Shown here in pieces: positions 35,501-50,689 of a stretch of DNA of 64,000 nucleotides. The notes below the pieces were generated by a model. That model worked only from the letters and a program-made list of their open reading frames with translations. It had not been told where the DNA came from and searched no databases. Position 1 is the first letter of the stretch; every line of letters starts with the position of its first letter. The stretch spans positions 2,121,784,024-2,121,848,023 of the forward strand of contig OY728122.1 in assembly GCA_963277665.1 (NCBI GenBank). The letters run 5' to 3'. Position numbers and translations under genes: made by a program. The stretch is from Viscum album. Lineage: Eukaryota > Streptophyta > Magnoliopsida > Santalales > Viscaceae.

Positions 35501-38500
35501 TATGAAAATCCTAGAAATTAAAGATAACATTATAAAATAATCCAAAAGAATTGAAATAAAATACCTGAAGTATCAATATAAGGATAAATTGGTATATTAT
35601 ATAACTATCATATTTAAAAATTAATATGATATCCCTTATACATTATACAACTAAATTAGATTACATAGAGTTCATAATTAAGGATGAGTTGATGGGTGAT
35701 AGAATAACTTTTTATTAAAATATTAAAAAATGTTCTTCTACAATAATGATGTAGAAAAAATTAATTAAGTTAATTATTTCATGTATATAAATAATAAATA
35801 TTTAATATTAAAATTATTTAAACTTATTTCTTAGGATAATTTATTTTTTGAAATTTTTTGTCATAAATATTATACGATGATGATTTGGGAACATTTGGAT
35901 TATGATTTATCAAATTATATATTGCATTTAAAAATAAAAAATCATTAAGATAGAATTGTCTAGAAAAAAAGGATTTTATCATTATAATTTGATTATATAT
36001 GTTGGAATATGCATACATGAAACAATAGAGGAAAAAGTTTAGAGATTAATGAATTAATTTGAAATATTATTTCAAACTCATCGTAAACTATATATCATGT
36101 AGTTATAAAAATTAATCTTTGTATATTATATAAAATTAATTAAAAAATATTTAAAAATAGTAAATGTTTTTCGTATTAAACTTTTTTTTTTGAAAACATA
36201 TCGTTATATGTTGAAAGAAGGAATATTTCTGTTCAAATAGATGTTCAACGTGATAAAAATAAAATACGATATGAATTAATCTAAAATTGGTAGTTACATT
36301 GTATACAGAATTAGTTTTGTATATGTTTGTTATGAATGATAATAATGTATTGGGAAATATTAAATTTTATCATGAAATGGAGTCATGTTAGTATTTCAAT
36401 GGAATTGTATCATGATGATGATGGTCATCATTAATATAGTTTTCTATTTTTAAATCACTAATAGTATTAACAATATAAAATTTGATATTTTGAAGTAATG
36501 ATGTTTGAATATTTTTCTCAAGGGGTTGAACATGATTATTATTAGAAATTATACTACCATTATTTAATAAATCATTATATATTTTAACATATTATTATAT
36601 TTTAGTTACAAGATACATAAGAATATAATATAGATGAGGTGTATGATATATATTGATGTAATATATTTAAAAAAAATTATGAGGATATACAAAATGATTA
36701 AATAGTTTAAAATATGTATAAAATGATAATTAAAACACTATAGTATTAATATATTATTTTTCAAATATAATTTATGAATATAAAAAATCTATAAATTTTG
36801 GAAAAAATAATAATTATCTTTTATTTCACTCATCAATTATACATATATACATGATGTGATACAATAATAAACCTCTCAAATAATTAATTTCGGTTATCCA
36901 TGATTGAATGAACCCAAGTAGTGATAGATTTAATTTTTACATCTTATAATTTCAATGATTTTGTCTTATTTTTTGTGATTGAAAATTTTATCCCATGTCA
37001 AATAAAGGATTTTGGCGTTGGATGACGCACTATGTACACTTTAATGACCCTGAAATATAATTTTGTATTATATTAGAATTTATTTTATTCTAATCAATAC
37101 TGATAATTATTAGTTTTTTTGGGTGATGGAAATAGCATAAAAGTGGTTTTTAGAGTTCAATATTAGGAATAAAGATGAAATATTTCTGTAGGTAGTCATG
37201 TATTGTTTCATCAAGCCATGATGACATTAATAGAGTTGAGGCCCTCATTCTTCAATCCCTCATACCACAATCTTGAATAGATTCACCATAATTATTTTAA
37301 CAGTGGGGAATCCATATTATTATATGATCATTATTCTATAACCAATAAACCACACCATGAATTTCTGACTAAACATTTTTTTCATAATAGGAAAACATTG
37401 TAATTTCACAATGAGACACCCATGAACATTCTCTATCATAACCCCCAAAGTCTGGTCAACCATGGAGATTTTGGGATCACTTATTACGTGATTGGAGATC
37501 CTTTATCTACTATCGAGAAATATGTTATGTTCAATTAATTATATATGTTCTTATTGGATATGTCTAACATTGTTCAAGACCAAGATAATATTTTCACACA
37601 CTATCACTTAGTTTTCATTCAATAACCCCTATATGTGTTTATTTGGGATGATTTTATTTTTCTATTTTTCTATGCATTAGTTGGGAAGTATGGATTGTCT
37701 ATTAAAACCTATCAAACAGGATGTATAGATTTTTTTATCTTCCTATTTCATTCGTATGAAATTTTATGCCTTGGAATGATTTTGGATGTTTTTATCTGTG
37801 TGATAACTCTAATTTTGGTATCATGGTCACCAGGTGATTATTTATGAGTGGTTTTCTCCTTGGAAGGGTATAATGAGTACATAGACTATGATTGATGGAT
37901 CCTAGTCCCATTATATTGATATGTGTAGTCTGGTATTAGTGGATAAACTTTCCTTAGATGAGACTCTATTATATCATTATGCTCGTTATTATACCTATTG
38001 AAACATATTAAAATTAGTTTTTCTTGATAGATTTTTTTACTTATTCAAAAAAAGATCTAAGTAATAGTTCAGGGATGGAGTTATAAGGATTAATTTTTGT
38101 TAAGCTTCCTCAGGCGATGGGGAATTCACCATGTAATGTTACGTAACCTATCAGGAGTATTAGGTGTTACTCTATAGAATATGGGATAAAGATGATGGTT
38201 TTGAACCCATCTAGAGTGATATGATCATGATGGTGGTATAAACTACCCTAAAGGAATGGTTATGACTATACATTTTTGATTAATTGTCACATTTTTATTG
38301 TTATAGGGTTGTTCCATGAGTGGGATGATTATATCCATGTTCTGGATTCTTCTAAGGGTCTTAATGGACATGTCCTTTGTACAATTAATCAAAGAAGGTA
38401 TGGTTGGAAATATGTGGAATCCAAGTTAGTAAACTATAACATGACATGATTTAATGTTCTAGGTCTATATTTTTTTTCAATGAATAAACCATTATATGGC

Positions 38501-41430
38501 TATTGAATATAAGATAAGGTACATTTAGTGGGATCTTAGAGGAATTATACTCACACTACTCATGTCAATCTTGATACATATTACAACTTCATGGTTAGTT
38601 ATTCATTCCAACGAAAGAGACCTATGATACACTATTAAGTAGATGGTTTTGTTAAGATTAAGAAGAAACTAGGGAATGCTATGGGGATTTTAAAGTAGTT
38701 GACCATTTCATTTTTTATCTAATTCCCATTTTATAGATATATTATACTCCTATATAAGGGGATCCATATTTACATAATATAGATTTTATTTTTTTCTATA
38801 CTAATATATTATAGAATGAGGTTATAATTTAGTTATCTAAATATATTTTTTCATACAATAATTATCATTTCAATTTTTGTGTTTTATTCATTGTAATATT
38901 ATATTTATGCATTAACCTCTACATGTTCCATTTATTCCCTCATCATTATCCAATGTATCTTATATAGGGATGCACACATGAGGCCATGCGAACCTTCGGC
39001 TCAGACATGGTATTTTTGGTCAGCGAATAAAAAACTTATATCACAATCAATTTGGGTTTATATATAATATTTTCTTAGTGTAATGTGGATATACTAGTCA
39101 TAAAGTGAGTTTGAATCTATTATAGTGTATGGACGATGCATGTGTATTGGATCATTCAGTTAAAATGGGAGTGGGATATCTATGGGGACTGATGTTTTAG
39201 TTCCACACACTATCTATTATTTTTTTGATGGTATGATTTATGAGATTTTCTCCAAATACAGATTATCCATGGTGGATTAGTCGATGCATCATCAATGGGA
39301 ACATATGTTACCATGTTATTTGAATTATTTCATATAATTATAATTGGTTCTAAATAATTAGAATTTAATGATAATATTGGTTTTTTTCAAAATAATTTAT
39401 TGGTGAGTAGTAGTTTATTTTACCTATATATGATTTTTAATTATTTATTATTATTGTGAAAAGCATGTAGGTATAGAAAACCTAGTAATATGCTTATGGT
39501 TTGTGCATGGGGATTAAAAATAGAATTTGGGGGAAAAGAAAATATCATTTATTTTTTATTGTGTCATATTTTTTTTATACACCGATAAATGCTTAGTTTT
39601 TCTTAAATATGAGTTATTAAAAATGTTTCTGAAAATATGCTTAGGAATTATATATAATAATACCTCATTAAGACCACATGGGCTACCTAGGGAATTTGAT
39701 TTCCCTTTTACTATATTAATTTTTTTCTGTTCATTTTGATAAATAAGAGATTTATTATAGGAATTCACATAACACTTCCCTAGTAGATCAAGTAGTGATG
39801 ACTCTCATATTGTACAGATTGGATACATTATGTGGTATATTTTATATTTATATTTATATTTTATTTATGTTTTTAGATTTATGTATTTTATGATCAAGAT
39901 TTGATGTACTGGGTGATCTGAAATGGTTTTACATTTAGTGCTTGTTATACCAAAAACAACACGAATTCAGTGAATGAAGGTAGAATTTTATTCACATTAA
40001 AAGCATAGTGAGTCAAACCAAGAAAAATTCAATGAATGTTGTTCAAACTAACCTTAATATAGGGGATGACATGAAAAATTTTCACATTGATTTTTAAAAC
40101 GTTCTTATTAAACCATGTGACAATATTTGATGTTTCTATTATCTTCCTCTCATTTAGTTCATTTTTTTTATAAATATTCCAAAAAAACATGTATCAAACC
40201 TAAAAGTTTTAAATAAGGGAATCTATAAAACTACCATAGTTTATTATTAACATGTATGAGAATTATTTTTTCACATTAACTAAACTAAATACCCATCTTA
40301 TCCATGGATCTCTATTCCACTTCCTATTTACTATTCTTCCTTTAGATATTACAATGTTTAATCACTTTTAATAAAGGATTCTCTTTGATTTTCGAATTAT
40401 CTTTCATCTTAAGACATGTTATTCCATTTAACCTATTTTATTGAACCCTAATTTCTAGGTATGGCTAATCCTTGGGATTAATATTGGGGATTTATGTGAT
40501 TTTTTTTTATTTTAGGTTCAACATGGTGCATTCAATTCATCATTTTTTTTGTTTTTCATTTCCAACATGTTTACAAATATAGGTATCCATCATTAATTGT
40601 ATATAACCATTGTCAAAGATACTTTTAACGAGATTTATATTTATTTACTGTTGAAATATGAATATGTAATGATTACTAAAGGGTTATTAGTGGGATATAT
40701 TATATGGTTTTTTTATGTTGCATTATAAATTTAATTTTTCCAAGGATTTCAATGAAAAACTGGTTTTAGAACTAAAATGTTCTTTTTTAAATGAAACAAT
40801 GGTCTTTAATTCATGAAATTTTATTTTCAATTAATATAATGAAGGTAAATATGGTTTCATGTTAGATTATTTATTTTAACACATTTTTTAACACTAATAC
40901 TTATTTCAAATAAGTGATGATTCTGTTGGATCATGGGAGACTCTAGGTAGATGAGTGATGAATTAGTGATACCCGAGAAATATCCATTAATTAGATAGGT
41001 TTTATTTCTCATTGGGTATTTAGTGTGGTCATGATATCTTATTAAACATCCCATAAGGTGGGAAGTGTTCTTCGATGTATTCTTAGTCACTATTTAATGC
41101 ATTCATTGAGGAATCCCAAAAGTTCTTTTATATATTATTATTGTGATTATGGTCTTTATTTTATGAAATCCCAATTAATTTTTGATTTTATGGTTTTTAT
41201 ATATTTGAAATATTAATCATAAATTTGTTCTCTACCTATTATTATTTATAAAGATTTCATTATTTATAAATCCAATATATTTGTTAATAATAAATTAAAA
41301 TTGAATAGTTAGTTGAAAAAGTATTTCAGTATAGAACAAAGGGGTTACATTATATAATTTATTACATGGATTCATAGTAATATCCTACAAGGATTTTCCT
41401 CAAACACTAAAAAATCATTTGGTAGTTTTA
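32526..41430. other. AT-rich sequence without recognised genes
   Basis: No credible coding region, RNA gene or LTR terminus was identified. A 44 bp direct repeat with a 76 bp period lies at 34344-34463. Short ORFs at 32617, 34413, 35239, 35824, 37635, 39527 and 40857 have no recognisable content. From about 37000 base composition becomes less extreme and resembles the decayed pol regions further right, so unrecognised retroelement relics are likely. Confidence 0.6.
34344..34463. repeat. Tandem-type direct repeat, period 76 bp
   Basis: TATAATGTTCTAAACAACCA starts at 34344 and again at 34420; each continues for 44 bp with a few mismatches. Confidence 0.85.
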
Positions 41431-41439
41431 AAATTGCTT

Positions 41440-41570
41440 TTATTTGACTCATGTGCAGGAAATGGAGTCATGTCACAGAGAAGAGCCTCTTCCAATGTTT
41501 TCACCATTATTGTGATTGGATTGGAGATGGCTCACGACCACATGGATATAATTTGTTTGAACATTAGTGG
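41440..41570 (+). pseudogene. Possible chromovirus protease relic
   Basis: LFDSCAGNGVMS at 41440-41475 resembles the aspartic-protease site 'LFDSGATHSFIS', with the Gly after DS changed to Cys. About 30 bases later IVIGLEMAHDHMDIIC resembles 'VILGMDWL..HATIDC', but some 60 residues normally between the two are missing. Plausible as the front of the pol relic at 44130, though the 2.6 kb gap would need an insertion. Could be chance. Confidence 0.35.
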
Positions 41571-44129
41571 GTCCTCTTATTTAGGGTTCTTTGTGTAAGT
41601 ATATGAATAAAAAAAACTAGAAAATAAAATATCTAATGTATCACATTCACATATACAGTTTGGTTTCCTGTTAAGTTTTTGTTTTTATTCTTAGATGGGT
41701 TGTTGATTTATATTTAATTTGTTTTAGATGGTGATATTTAAGTCATTAATTGATATATGATTTATATTTGTAGTGGATAAAAAATATGATAATTTTTATT
41801 TAAAATTACTATTTATTAATGTGTATTAATAATTGAAATTTTATGTTGAAACAATTCCAACTTGGTTTGTTTTGACACTGGTTATTTTCACTATCCCATG
41901 GCAACCACTAAGATTATTCGGGAGTGTTTGGGTGCCAATTTTGTTATTTTTTATTATATACCAAGGTTGGATCAATAAAAAATTATACCCAATACCACTT
42001 GAAATTTTAAGATTAATGGAATTTTATTGACATGAATATCATAACATGAGAGCAAGGTATTGTGGTTTTCCTAACTAGGACCTCATCGTATCAACTATTC
42101 AGCTACCATTGGTAGCCTATAGTTGTGTGATGAACATATAAATTACTCTAGATTTTTAATAAGATGTTATTATTTTAAAATCATTTATAATTAGTTTAGG
42201 TTTTCTTACAAAAATTTAGGGCTTTGGGTTGAAACATATAATGAATCTAGTGGTAAACTATTTAGGCATGTAGTTATAGGAAACCATGTTATTCCTCTAT
42301 GAATTAGATTTTAACTCCAACTACAAATACAATAAAAATTGGAAATTTATTATCCTTCCATGAGGATAATACATGTATAGTGTATAATTATTTAAATTTA
42401 TAGTGCTTTATTCTCTTTTCTGTTAAGAATTTATTACATTATTATTATTACCTATGTAAGTGTATTTTAATGTGGTTTCAATATATACTAATTTAATGAA
42501 AATTAATATTTTTGATTGATTTTGTTTCTGACTTGTTTTATATAGATCTTTCCTCCCATATCTCTTAGGTATCTCTTTTTTATACTATGATGAATACAAT
42601 ATAATCCATCCACTTCCTAGACTCTCATAGCCTTGATTCAGTAATTTGATCTATTCAGTATATAAAAAAGTGTAGTGATGTTGGGAAATATCATATTTTG
42701 GACTCTATTGAAGGGTTTAATATGTATAATACACCATCATTAATAGGTTAATAAACACCACATGATCTCTAATATTAGTAGAAAGATATATAAAGTATCT
42801 TCTATTTCATCAATACCACTAAAAAATAAAATTTTATTCTTGAATATATGTTTTAGAGGGATATAGCTTGAAATTTTTGAAATAAATAATGTTAGATAAA
42901 CCATGTGAATACCATTTTTGGGGTAAATTATAAAAAAAATCATCAAAAAAGTTTATCTAGATAGTTTTATAGTTAAAACATTCATGGTGTTCAGGAAATT
43001 CAATATGAAGGTCTATAAGTTTGTAAAATTAAACTATGGTATCAAGGTTGGTTCATTATTCCCTAGAGATTTCTAAGAAAGAAAAAAGGATTTTTTTTGT
43101 AGTTATTAAGTGGGATTAAAGATAATGATATGATAAAGGTTCTTCCTTATATTACTATCAATATATAAAAAGATTTTGGAGTGGGTGGTGATGGATGAGA
43201 CATATATTTCTTGTTTTACTTGAATAGGTTGTTCCACAATTACAATATGAGAGTGTAAGAGTTCCTCTCTATGATAGATTATTAAAAGTGTAGAGGCTTG
43301 GTTGGTAATCAGTTCCAATAGGAGTCATCTTGACCCTTCATTCATGAAATTTTAATGTAAAAAATCATTACTATATTAATAGTTTAGGATGTCATGAAAT
43401 ATAATGTAAGTGACATAAGAGGATATCTAGTACTAAAACATGTGTGGAAATCAGGGAAATATTCACTTGTAGTTTATAATTCTTATTATGGGATGTATGG
43501 TGGGATATACATAAACCATAGATTCCATGTATTATAAAGGTTAGTTAATGTGCTTAGGGTCCTTAACTCAGTTGAAATGAGACTCCAAATATTCTAGAAA
43601 GACTAAGAGAATCCTCTAATAATGGTACATATATGTTGTTGGGCATGTTCCAGTAGAGTATGTTGTCGGTCCAATAAATATACCTTATATCATGATTATT
43701 TATATTTTAATGCCTCTTATTTTTTTGGGATAGTTTTATCCCATTAATTAATTTCAGAAACATTTATTAATTAGACAGTAATGGAATAAAAATTGATACC
43801 TTATGTGATGGATCATTCTAATCCCTTGGGGAGAAGGGATGAATAAGGATTTTAATTATATCAGGGATGAGTGGTTTTCTTAAGAGAAAAAATTATATGA
43901 GATTTCGTTATTCATGATAATGAAGTCATCAATTAAATTATTTGTTTTTATTAGATAGTGAGCATAAATTCTAATATAAACTACCACCATGAGAAGTTTT
44001 TGATTCTTTCAGTTGATCGTAACAATCAAATCTTAAATGGTGAGTGGGAGCTAGGCCAATATATCAAATGAAATTTCATTCTAGTTGTGGTGTCCTTATC
44101 TTTTTGCATATCAAGAATTATTATTAATT
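41571..44129. other. AT-rich sequence without recognised genes
   Basis: Short ORFs at 41833, 42740 and 43106 show no family motif. Probably decayed retroelement sequence or an insertion between protease and RT relics. Confidence 0.5.
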
Positions 44130-46760
44130 ACACAAAACAAGTCACAGATGAATAGATTATATGTGTGGCTGATTGAAATTCTAAATATTATCATATCTAC
44201 ACTATCTAATTGAATGGATCCCACTGAAATGAATTAATTTTCATTTCAATTTTTTGATCCCCTAAAAAATGTTTTATTCACCCCACATTTATCTATATAG
44301 TAATCCTTGTCTCTCTTTACTAGGAAATTATACAGAATCCTTTGAACATTCTCCAATTATTAAAATATTTATTTAGTTAAAGTTATTACTAAATCACCAT
44401 TTTAACAAATTATTGAATTTTATCTTCTCATATGAGTGTGATTATTTTTATAATATCAATATAACATCTAAAAATTTCTTGATGTGTTTTTGGGAAGAAT
44501 AATTTTCTAAAACTACATTTAAGAGTAGGTATAACCACTGTTATTATTTTTAATACCATTTGGCCATAAAAATTACAAAATAGAAATTATATCCCTAATT
44601 AATGTAATATTTCATTTACAGCATTCCCCCATTATTTATGTGTTATTCAATGAAATGTGGGCTTAATCCTTGAAATGTATTGAAAATGATAACACTATGA
44701 TAATTAGTTTGATAACTCTAAGACACAACAACTTGTATGCTAATATTTTTTCAATTATAGGTTTTTATCATAGAATTGATTCTACAAGTGTCATTTTATC
44801 TGAAATTGGAGTTACTGTAGACCCATATAAGGTCAATGTTGAGTTACAATTTGAGAAAAATTAGGATGTTTTCCCAATTACAAGATTCCTTATTTGAGAC
44901 TCATGTTATAGAGACATTGTGAATGAATTATCAATGCAAGAATACCATTTGAAAAAATAAACATTTAAGAGTGTGATGATTGAATGGAATAGGATTTTCC
45001 AGATTTCATTTGCGTATTTAATGTAATAATTGACCATGTATTTCATGTTGGTTCTTATTATGCTCTGTATATGATATGTATTTTCAATATCATATCAAAT
45101 ATTGTGTTCAAATTTATATTGATGGATTTTATTTAGGTAAAAATGGGCTCTCTCTAGTAATTTTATCATGTTAAAAATTACACCACTCACAATATTTATT
45201 TTAAAGCTGTGAAAAAAAAAAATTGTTGTGGTGCCATTTCTTATTCTGGAATAAATTGATCATATAAAACATCACAAAATCATAATGTATATCTTCACAT
45301 AATGTGAACTAAACCATTGAAATTTATAATGGTTGGATTATATAGAAAAGTTATATATTGACTTTTTATATATCTATCGTAAGGAAAGTGTTGGGGTGTG
45401 TTATTTGAGAAGGAAGATATAGAATAAATTAGTGAATGAGTATTAAGATGAATCAAATTTGGCGATCATGTTTATTGATTTTCATGTGGATATTTATGAT
45501 GAGGATGAGTAGGTATTTTAACCCATTGTGTATGATACAACATATATTGATGAAAATATATTGAACATGTATGTTTTTGATTTTATCAACTAGATTATAG
45601 GGATAAAATTTTATTTTTGATAGACCTCAGGTGGCACATCTCATTATCCAAGTAAAAATATCTATTTCCACAATTAGTTAGTGGTTTATCTAATTCAAAG
45701 GCCGGAAGTAATGCAATGTTAACACTACTCTTGTTGGTTAATTCATATAATGGATAAAAAACCTAATTTTCATATATACATCTAATACTTGTGCGAAACG
45801 AATAAGTGAAACATTATTTTTTTCTGTTTCCCTCTAAACTTAATTTTGGGGAAATAAGGGTTTGTACAAAAATCGCTCAGGATTGTTGTGGAATATATCC
45901 ATCCACATGTAGGAGTGGGTCAATATCTGTATGGATTTTTATTGGAATTACCTAATATCCTATTTGGAAGGATTCCATTATTTTATTTACTAATATTTTA
46001 ATGATGATGATAAATATCATCACCAATGTGGAATCACCCAATTTAAAGGATCATAAACACATATATGTAAAAGTGATAATATAGAAACATTAGATACTTT
46101 TTTTGAGATAAAAACTTGTTTTATATCTTTATTTTGTAAGGGTATTTATTAGAAGATTGGTTCAAAGATTTTGTTGAGGATAGACCTAAATTCCTAGACT
46201 AATAGATATATAATGTGTTCTATATAGATTATTTATGTCATTATATGTGATTGTCATCTTGTTATTTGTAGATCTAGAGTGAAGAATTTACTAATGGAAG
46301 TTTTTCCATATAATTGGTGTTTATATTTCTTAATAAAAATAGATCCATTTTAATACATATATATATAGCTCTGCATATCCCCTTTCTGTATTGTATGAAT
46401 TGGGAGAATGAACTTTGTTGGGATAAAATATTATTTAGATAAAGACATGTATTGTTTTGATGATCTAGAAATGGTTTCAGGTGTTCTACTTCCAAAATAA
46501 AAAAATTTCATGACATAATTAACACATGGTAGTATTCTCTATGCATGAAAATATATTTCTCCATAAATTTCTAAGGATGGGACACAACAACAAGATTAAA
46601 CATAGAAAAATGATTCCACTATATTTTAGTTCATCCAAGATCATATAATATCTCTAAAGGTTTATTTATGAATGTAATTATCTCATTAAATGAAATATAT
46701 TGACAAAGTGTTTCATGTGGCCCCATAGGAGAGGTATCACCCATACCTATCTCCTATAAT
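44130..46760 (+). pseudogene. pol: Decayed chromovirus pol no. 2 (RT, RNase H, integrase)
   Basis: Chromovirus motifs occur in order across frameshifts and stops. 44148-44230: WLIEILN-III-STLS, cf. 'QLQELLDKGFIRPSVS'. 44556-44564: PFG of 'VMPFGLTNAP'; then LINVIF and, at 44646-44654, FNE where the catalytic 'FIDD' should be, so the active site is destroyed. 44670-44864, the longest open piece: TLRHNNLYA..GVTVDPYKV, matching the RT thumb 'TLRDHKLYAKF..GISVDPxKV'. 44885-45000: RFLI..YRDIVNELS and KSVMIEWNRIF, cf. 'SFLGLAGYYRRFV' and 'KGVKFxWTxxC'. 46630-46745: YNIS and KVFHVAP-stop-ERYHPY, cf. 'YEIL' and 'NVFHVSMLRKYVPD'. PFG to VFHV is about 2.15 kb, as in a complete pol, so large deletions are unlikely. 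Confidence 0.75.
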
Positions 46761-49700
46761 ATATTAACATATCATAGAGTTGTAACTAGATGCTACTATC
46801 ACTAATCAATGTATATGTATCATAGAATAGTAGAATATATTTAAATAATTAATATTTATTTATTTACAAAATATTTAGTTGAAATAAGTCTAGGATATAA
46901 ATTACAAAATAGGTAATTAATCACTAGTGAGATAATAATAGATCCACTTATTTTATAATGAAGATCCCTATGGTCCTCCTGTGGAAATAATGGGAAATAG
47001 TGGTGAGAATTGTGGCAACCACTAGGTCACTAGTTTTTTTTTTGTTTTTTTTTTGATGTTTTTGGGAGTTAAGGATCAAATGTGTATATTTTTTGGAAGT
47101 TATGATGGGTTTTATAGTTAATGAGTGGTTGATACTAAATCATTCCAAAAATATAAAGGGAGTAAAAGGGGGATAAAGATATTCGATAATGGTAATGCGT
47201 GGATTAAATAATGTTTTACAATCCAAGGAAAATTGTGAAGTAATTTTTTTATAGGGGATAACATGTATAGTTGTATCACTATTATTGTAGATTCAACAAA
47301 AAACCATACAAAAAACTGTAATCCTTTTGTTTCTTATACACTATTAGAGATCAGTTTTTCTGAACCATTGTTCCAATCCATGAAGCATTCCTAGATCCCA
47401 TAAATCTGTGAATTTAAAATTTTAATATATTCAAATTTTAACCTCTAATCAATTCATTTTATTCCCCATTTTAATAAAAACACATACCTCAATAATTGAT
47501 CTCCCTTCCTATTCTTTTTTAATGTTTTTATTTGATGTTTTAAGAGTATTTCTGGGAGGAAAACCATTTTTCATGTTAGTGTACTTATTATACAACATAC
47601 TCTCCCATGTATTTCCTTTTCTCCCGATTTCCATAAACCCTAACAGATAAATATGGTTGAACCAAAGTTTTAGGACTATGAATTCATTATACTATTTTTA
47701 TTTTAGCTGCATTTAGTGTCCCTACTCACCATCCTTGCTATCATTTTTAAATTTCATCTGGTTTGAATTGAAACAGCAATATATGTATCTATAAGAAATA
47801 ACTTTTCCAATTTCATGGCTATCTTTTTTTATATTCTTATTAATTTAATAGATTAACTTGAATATGAATTGAAAATTAATGGTTTGGGGTGGGTAATTCA
47901 TGTTTGGTTTGGATTATTGTGGAACATAAATTGGTTTCTCAAAGATATTCACAAAAAATAAGTTTTACTCCAAAAAGGTTTTTGTTGAAATGATTCAATG
48001 GTGTATCATTCATTCCTAAAAAAATTTCAAAGAATTTTTTAAAAGGATGTTTGGTTTCAAGGGATGTAATTTATTTTTGGCAATTGTTAATCATAAATAT
48101 TTTTAATTTTAATTTTTTTTTTAATAGTGTTGGAACATGGGAGGCCATATTAAAACAAGAAACTGAACGCATGTTACAAATGTATTAGTATTGAGATCTA
48201 TTGGTTTCATTTCTAGCGAGGACCCTTTAAGCCACATACAATCTTACATGTTTGGTATCACATTTTCCATAGAGTGTATCATGAGTGGGTATTATATAGC
48301 ATTGTAACATATATTTCATACCCCCGCATTCCTTTTATAGTATGATTGTGATTATATTATTTTTTTCTGGACACTCTAATTTTTTTAGTGACATTGTTTT
48401 TACCTCCTTAACATTAGATATATATAAATATTTGTTTCCATCGTAATAGTTTTCTGTGTTTTATTCTTTATGTAACCGAAGAGGATGTGTTTTTTTAAAA
48501 TATACATTTATTTCATAAAAAATATAAATCTAGAATAATAGTGATTCAATGTTGAATGTTTTATATATTCTTAGGGTGTTATCTTATAGGAATTTTATAG
48601 ACACCTTAAATATCCATTTATGAATATGATTTTCTAAAACTCAAGTAACGGGAAATGTGCCACATAACATATTGAATAATATTTATATGTTATCAAATTT
48701 TATGGTATGGGTATAGTTTTTGTAGATTTACACATAGAGATATGCTATATGGGGGTTTTGGGAACGAAATTTTTTTGACTTCATAAATTTTCACAATGTA
48801 GGGTCCCAACATACAATGAAAACTACTCATGAGTAACATATATAAATATTTAGGTTTAATAATTATTTGTATTTTATATGGAGTAACATTTTGGATTAAT
48901 ATTATTATTTTTTTATACTCATTTTATTGATTTAAATAATTGACATTTGATTTTTAATCATCATTTATGTATATAGTATAGACGAATCATGTCAGTTTCA
49001 TATGTTTAACTCCATATTTCGATTAATAAAATATGAGGGAGAAAGCATTCATGAGTGTTTAGTTTTACCTAGTGTTATTCACCATGCCATAGTAATAAAT
49101 ATCACACATTAAGACTTCCAGGGAGCCTATTTGAGTTAGATGGTTAGTTTACAAGGTTTATTACATAATATATCCATCAATTAGTTTTCTGATTAGTAAA
49201 TCTTGGTGGGGGATGCACCCATAAATGATGGACTACAGTGGTTGATTATTCTTATTATTATATATTAGAACACCCTATAACCACTCAGGGTTTGTGAGAT
49301 GAGTATTATATTGAGGAATGTATAAAGATCATTGATGTGTTGGGGCATGATGATTCCTAACCCAAGGCACATCAGCCTAGAGGGATTCCCATGAGGAACC
49401 ATTTTTATGGTTTCATTCCAAACACACTATGGCTGGATCATGATAAATAATTTATTTTGATCCAACCTTTTCTGATTTATAGTGATAATTTGATGGAATG
49501 TTGTTGGGTTTTGATAAATTTACCCCACTATTACCTAGAAAAAAATCCTAGAAGGTCGTCATCCTTGAGATTTAAAATTTTTCATATACTAGGAATTAGT
49601 GATAAATAATTTACATTAAATATTAATTCAATGTTACATAAAATCCTCTTATTGTTAATATAGTCATGGAATAAGACAACATAACATGAAACATTAATTT

Positions 49701-50689
49701 TTCTAGTTATCTAGTTTTTTTCCTTGTAAGTGGAGTAATTAGTGCATACAATCGTGAAAGGAATAGTAGATATGAGGTAGTAAAATAGGTTGGAGTGAGG
49801 TAATCAGGTAGGGGTAGAGGTTCATTAGTTCATAGAGAAGGTAAAGTACCCAATAATTATTATCATGAAAGTCAGATCATATATTTCTATACTGTGTGAC
49901 CAAGTCCACTAAAGGAGTGACATACTCCATGACAGATAGGGAAATCTAAACAATTTTGTTGGTGGGTGTCTCAGAGGACTTCATATAAGGGCTCAATAAA
50001 TATATATACACTATGGTATTGAAATAGTGTAGAAGATACTGGATATAGGATATATCTAGGAGGTTAGTAAATGGACCGACATGAGGGTCATAGGTTAAGA
50101 TGTAGTGTCAGATTATTTATGTATCATTTCCATATTCTAATAATGTATTTTATAGGTGGGAACATGGATCCACAATATTAAAAGTTTATACATTAGACCA
50201 TGTACTAATAGATAGATATGACAATCCTTTTATTTCAAATAGAATCAGTCACATTACACTAAATCATTGAATTTAATTATTTAATACATGATATTTTAAT
50301 TATATACTTTTAATTAGGGTTTAATTTTTATTTGGGAGACCATGGTGTCCCACCAAGGTAGTTATCAGATTATTCACAAAATGGGAGGAGTATAATTTAA
50401 TATTATGGATTCATCACAAACACTATAGTATTTTGGAACAATGATCATTTTTAGGGATTCATAGACTTGTATATAATGTTTCGCAAATTTTTTTAAAATT
50501 TATTTGTAGAAATGATTAGGGGTTATCATTAAATTCAAATAGTGGTGTGTTCCTTTTTCATTATTTTGTTGAGATGATTTTATTTTTGTGGAAGAGTGTG
50601 ATTATGAGGTAGGAAGGGATGAGGATTATTTCATCATAGTATTATTCATTACCGTACATGAGGCAAGTATGGCTCATTCAATGGATTAA
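46761..50689. other. AT-rich sequence, mostly unassigned
   Basis: Lies between two plus-strand pol relics, where LTR, leader, gag and protease of the next element would be expected, but none was recognised. A short stretch at 48125-48190 (SVGTWEAI..ETERMLQMY) vaguely resembles a chromodomain. The antisense ORF 46274-46495 overlaps pol no. 2 and is not credible. Confidence 0.5.

Noticed and set aside
39140..39290. LKWEWDIYGD, like the integrase motif 'WKWEHITMDF'
   Set aside because: The following WVIVDRLTKS segment could not be found in any frame, so the match is too short.
48125..48190. SVGTWEAI..ETERMLQMY, like the end of a chromodomain
   Set aside because: It lies 1.4 kb beyond the integrase end of pol no. 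2, further than expected, and has no supporting flanking motif.
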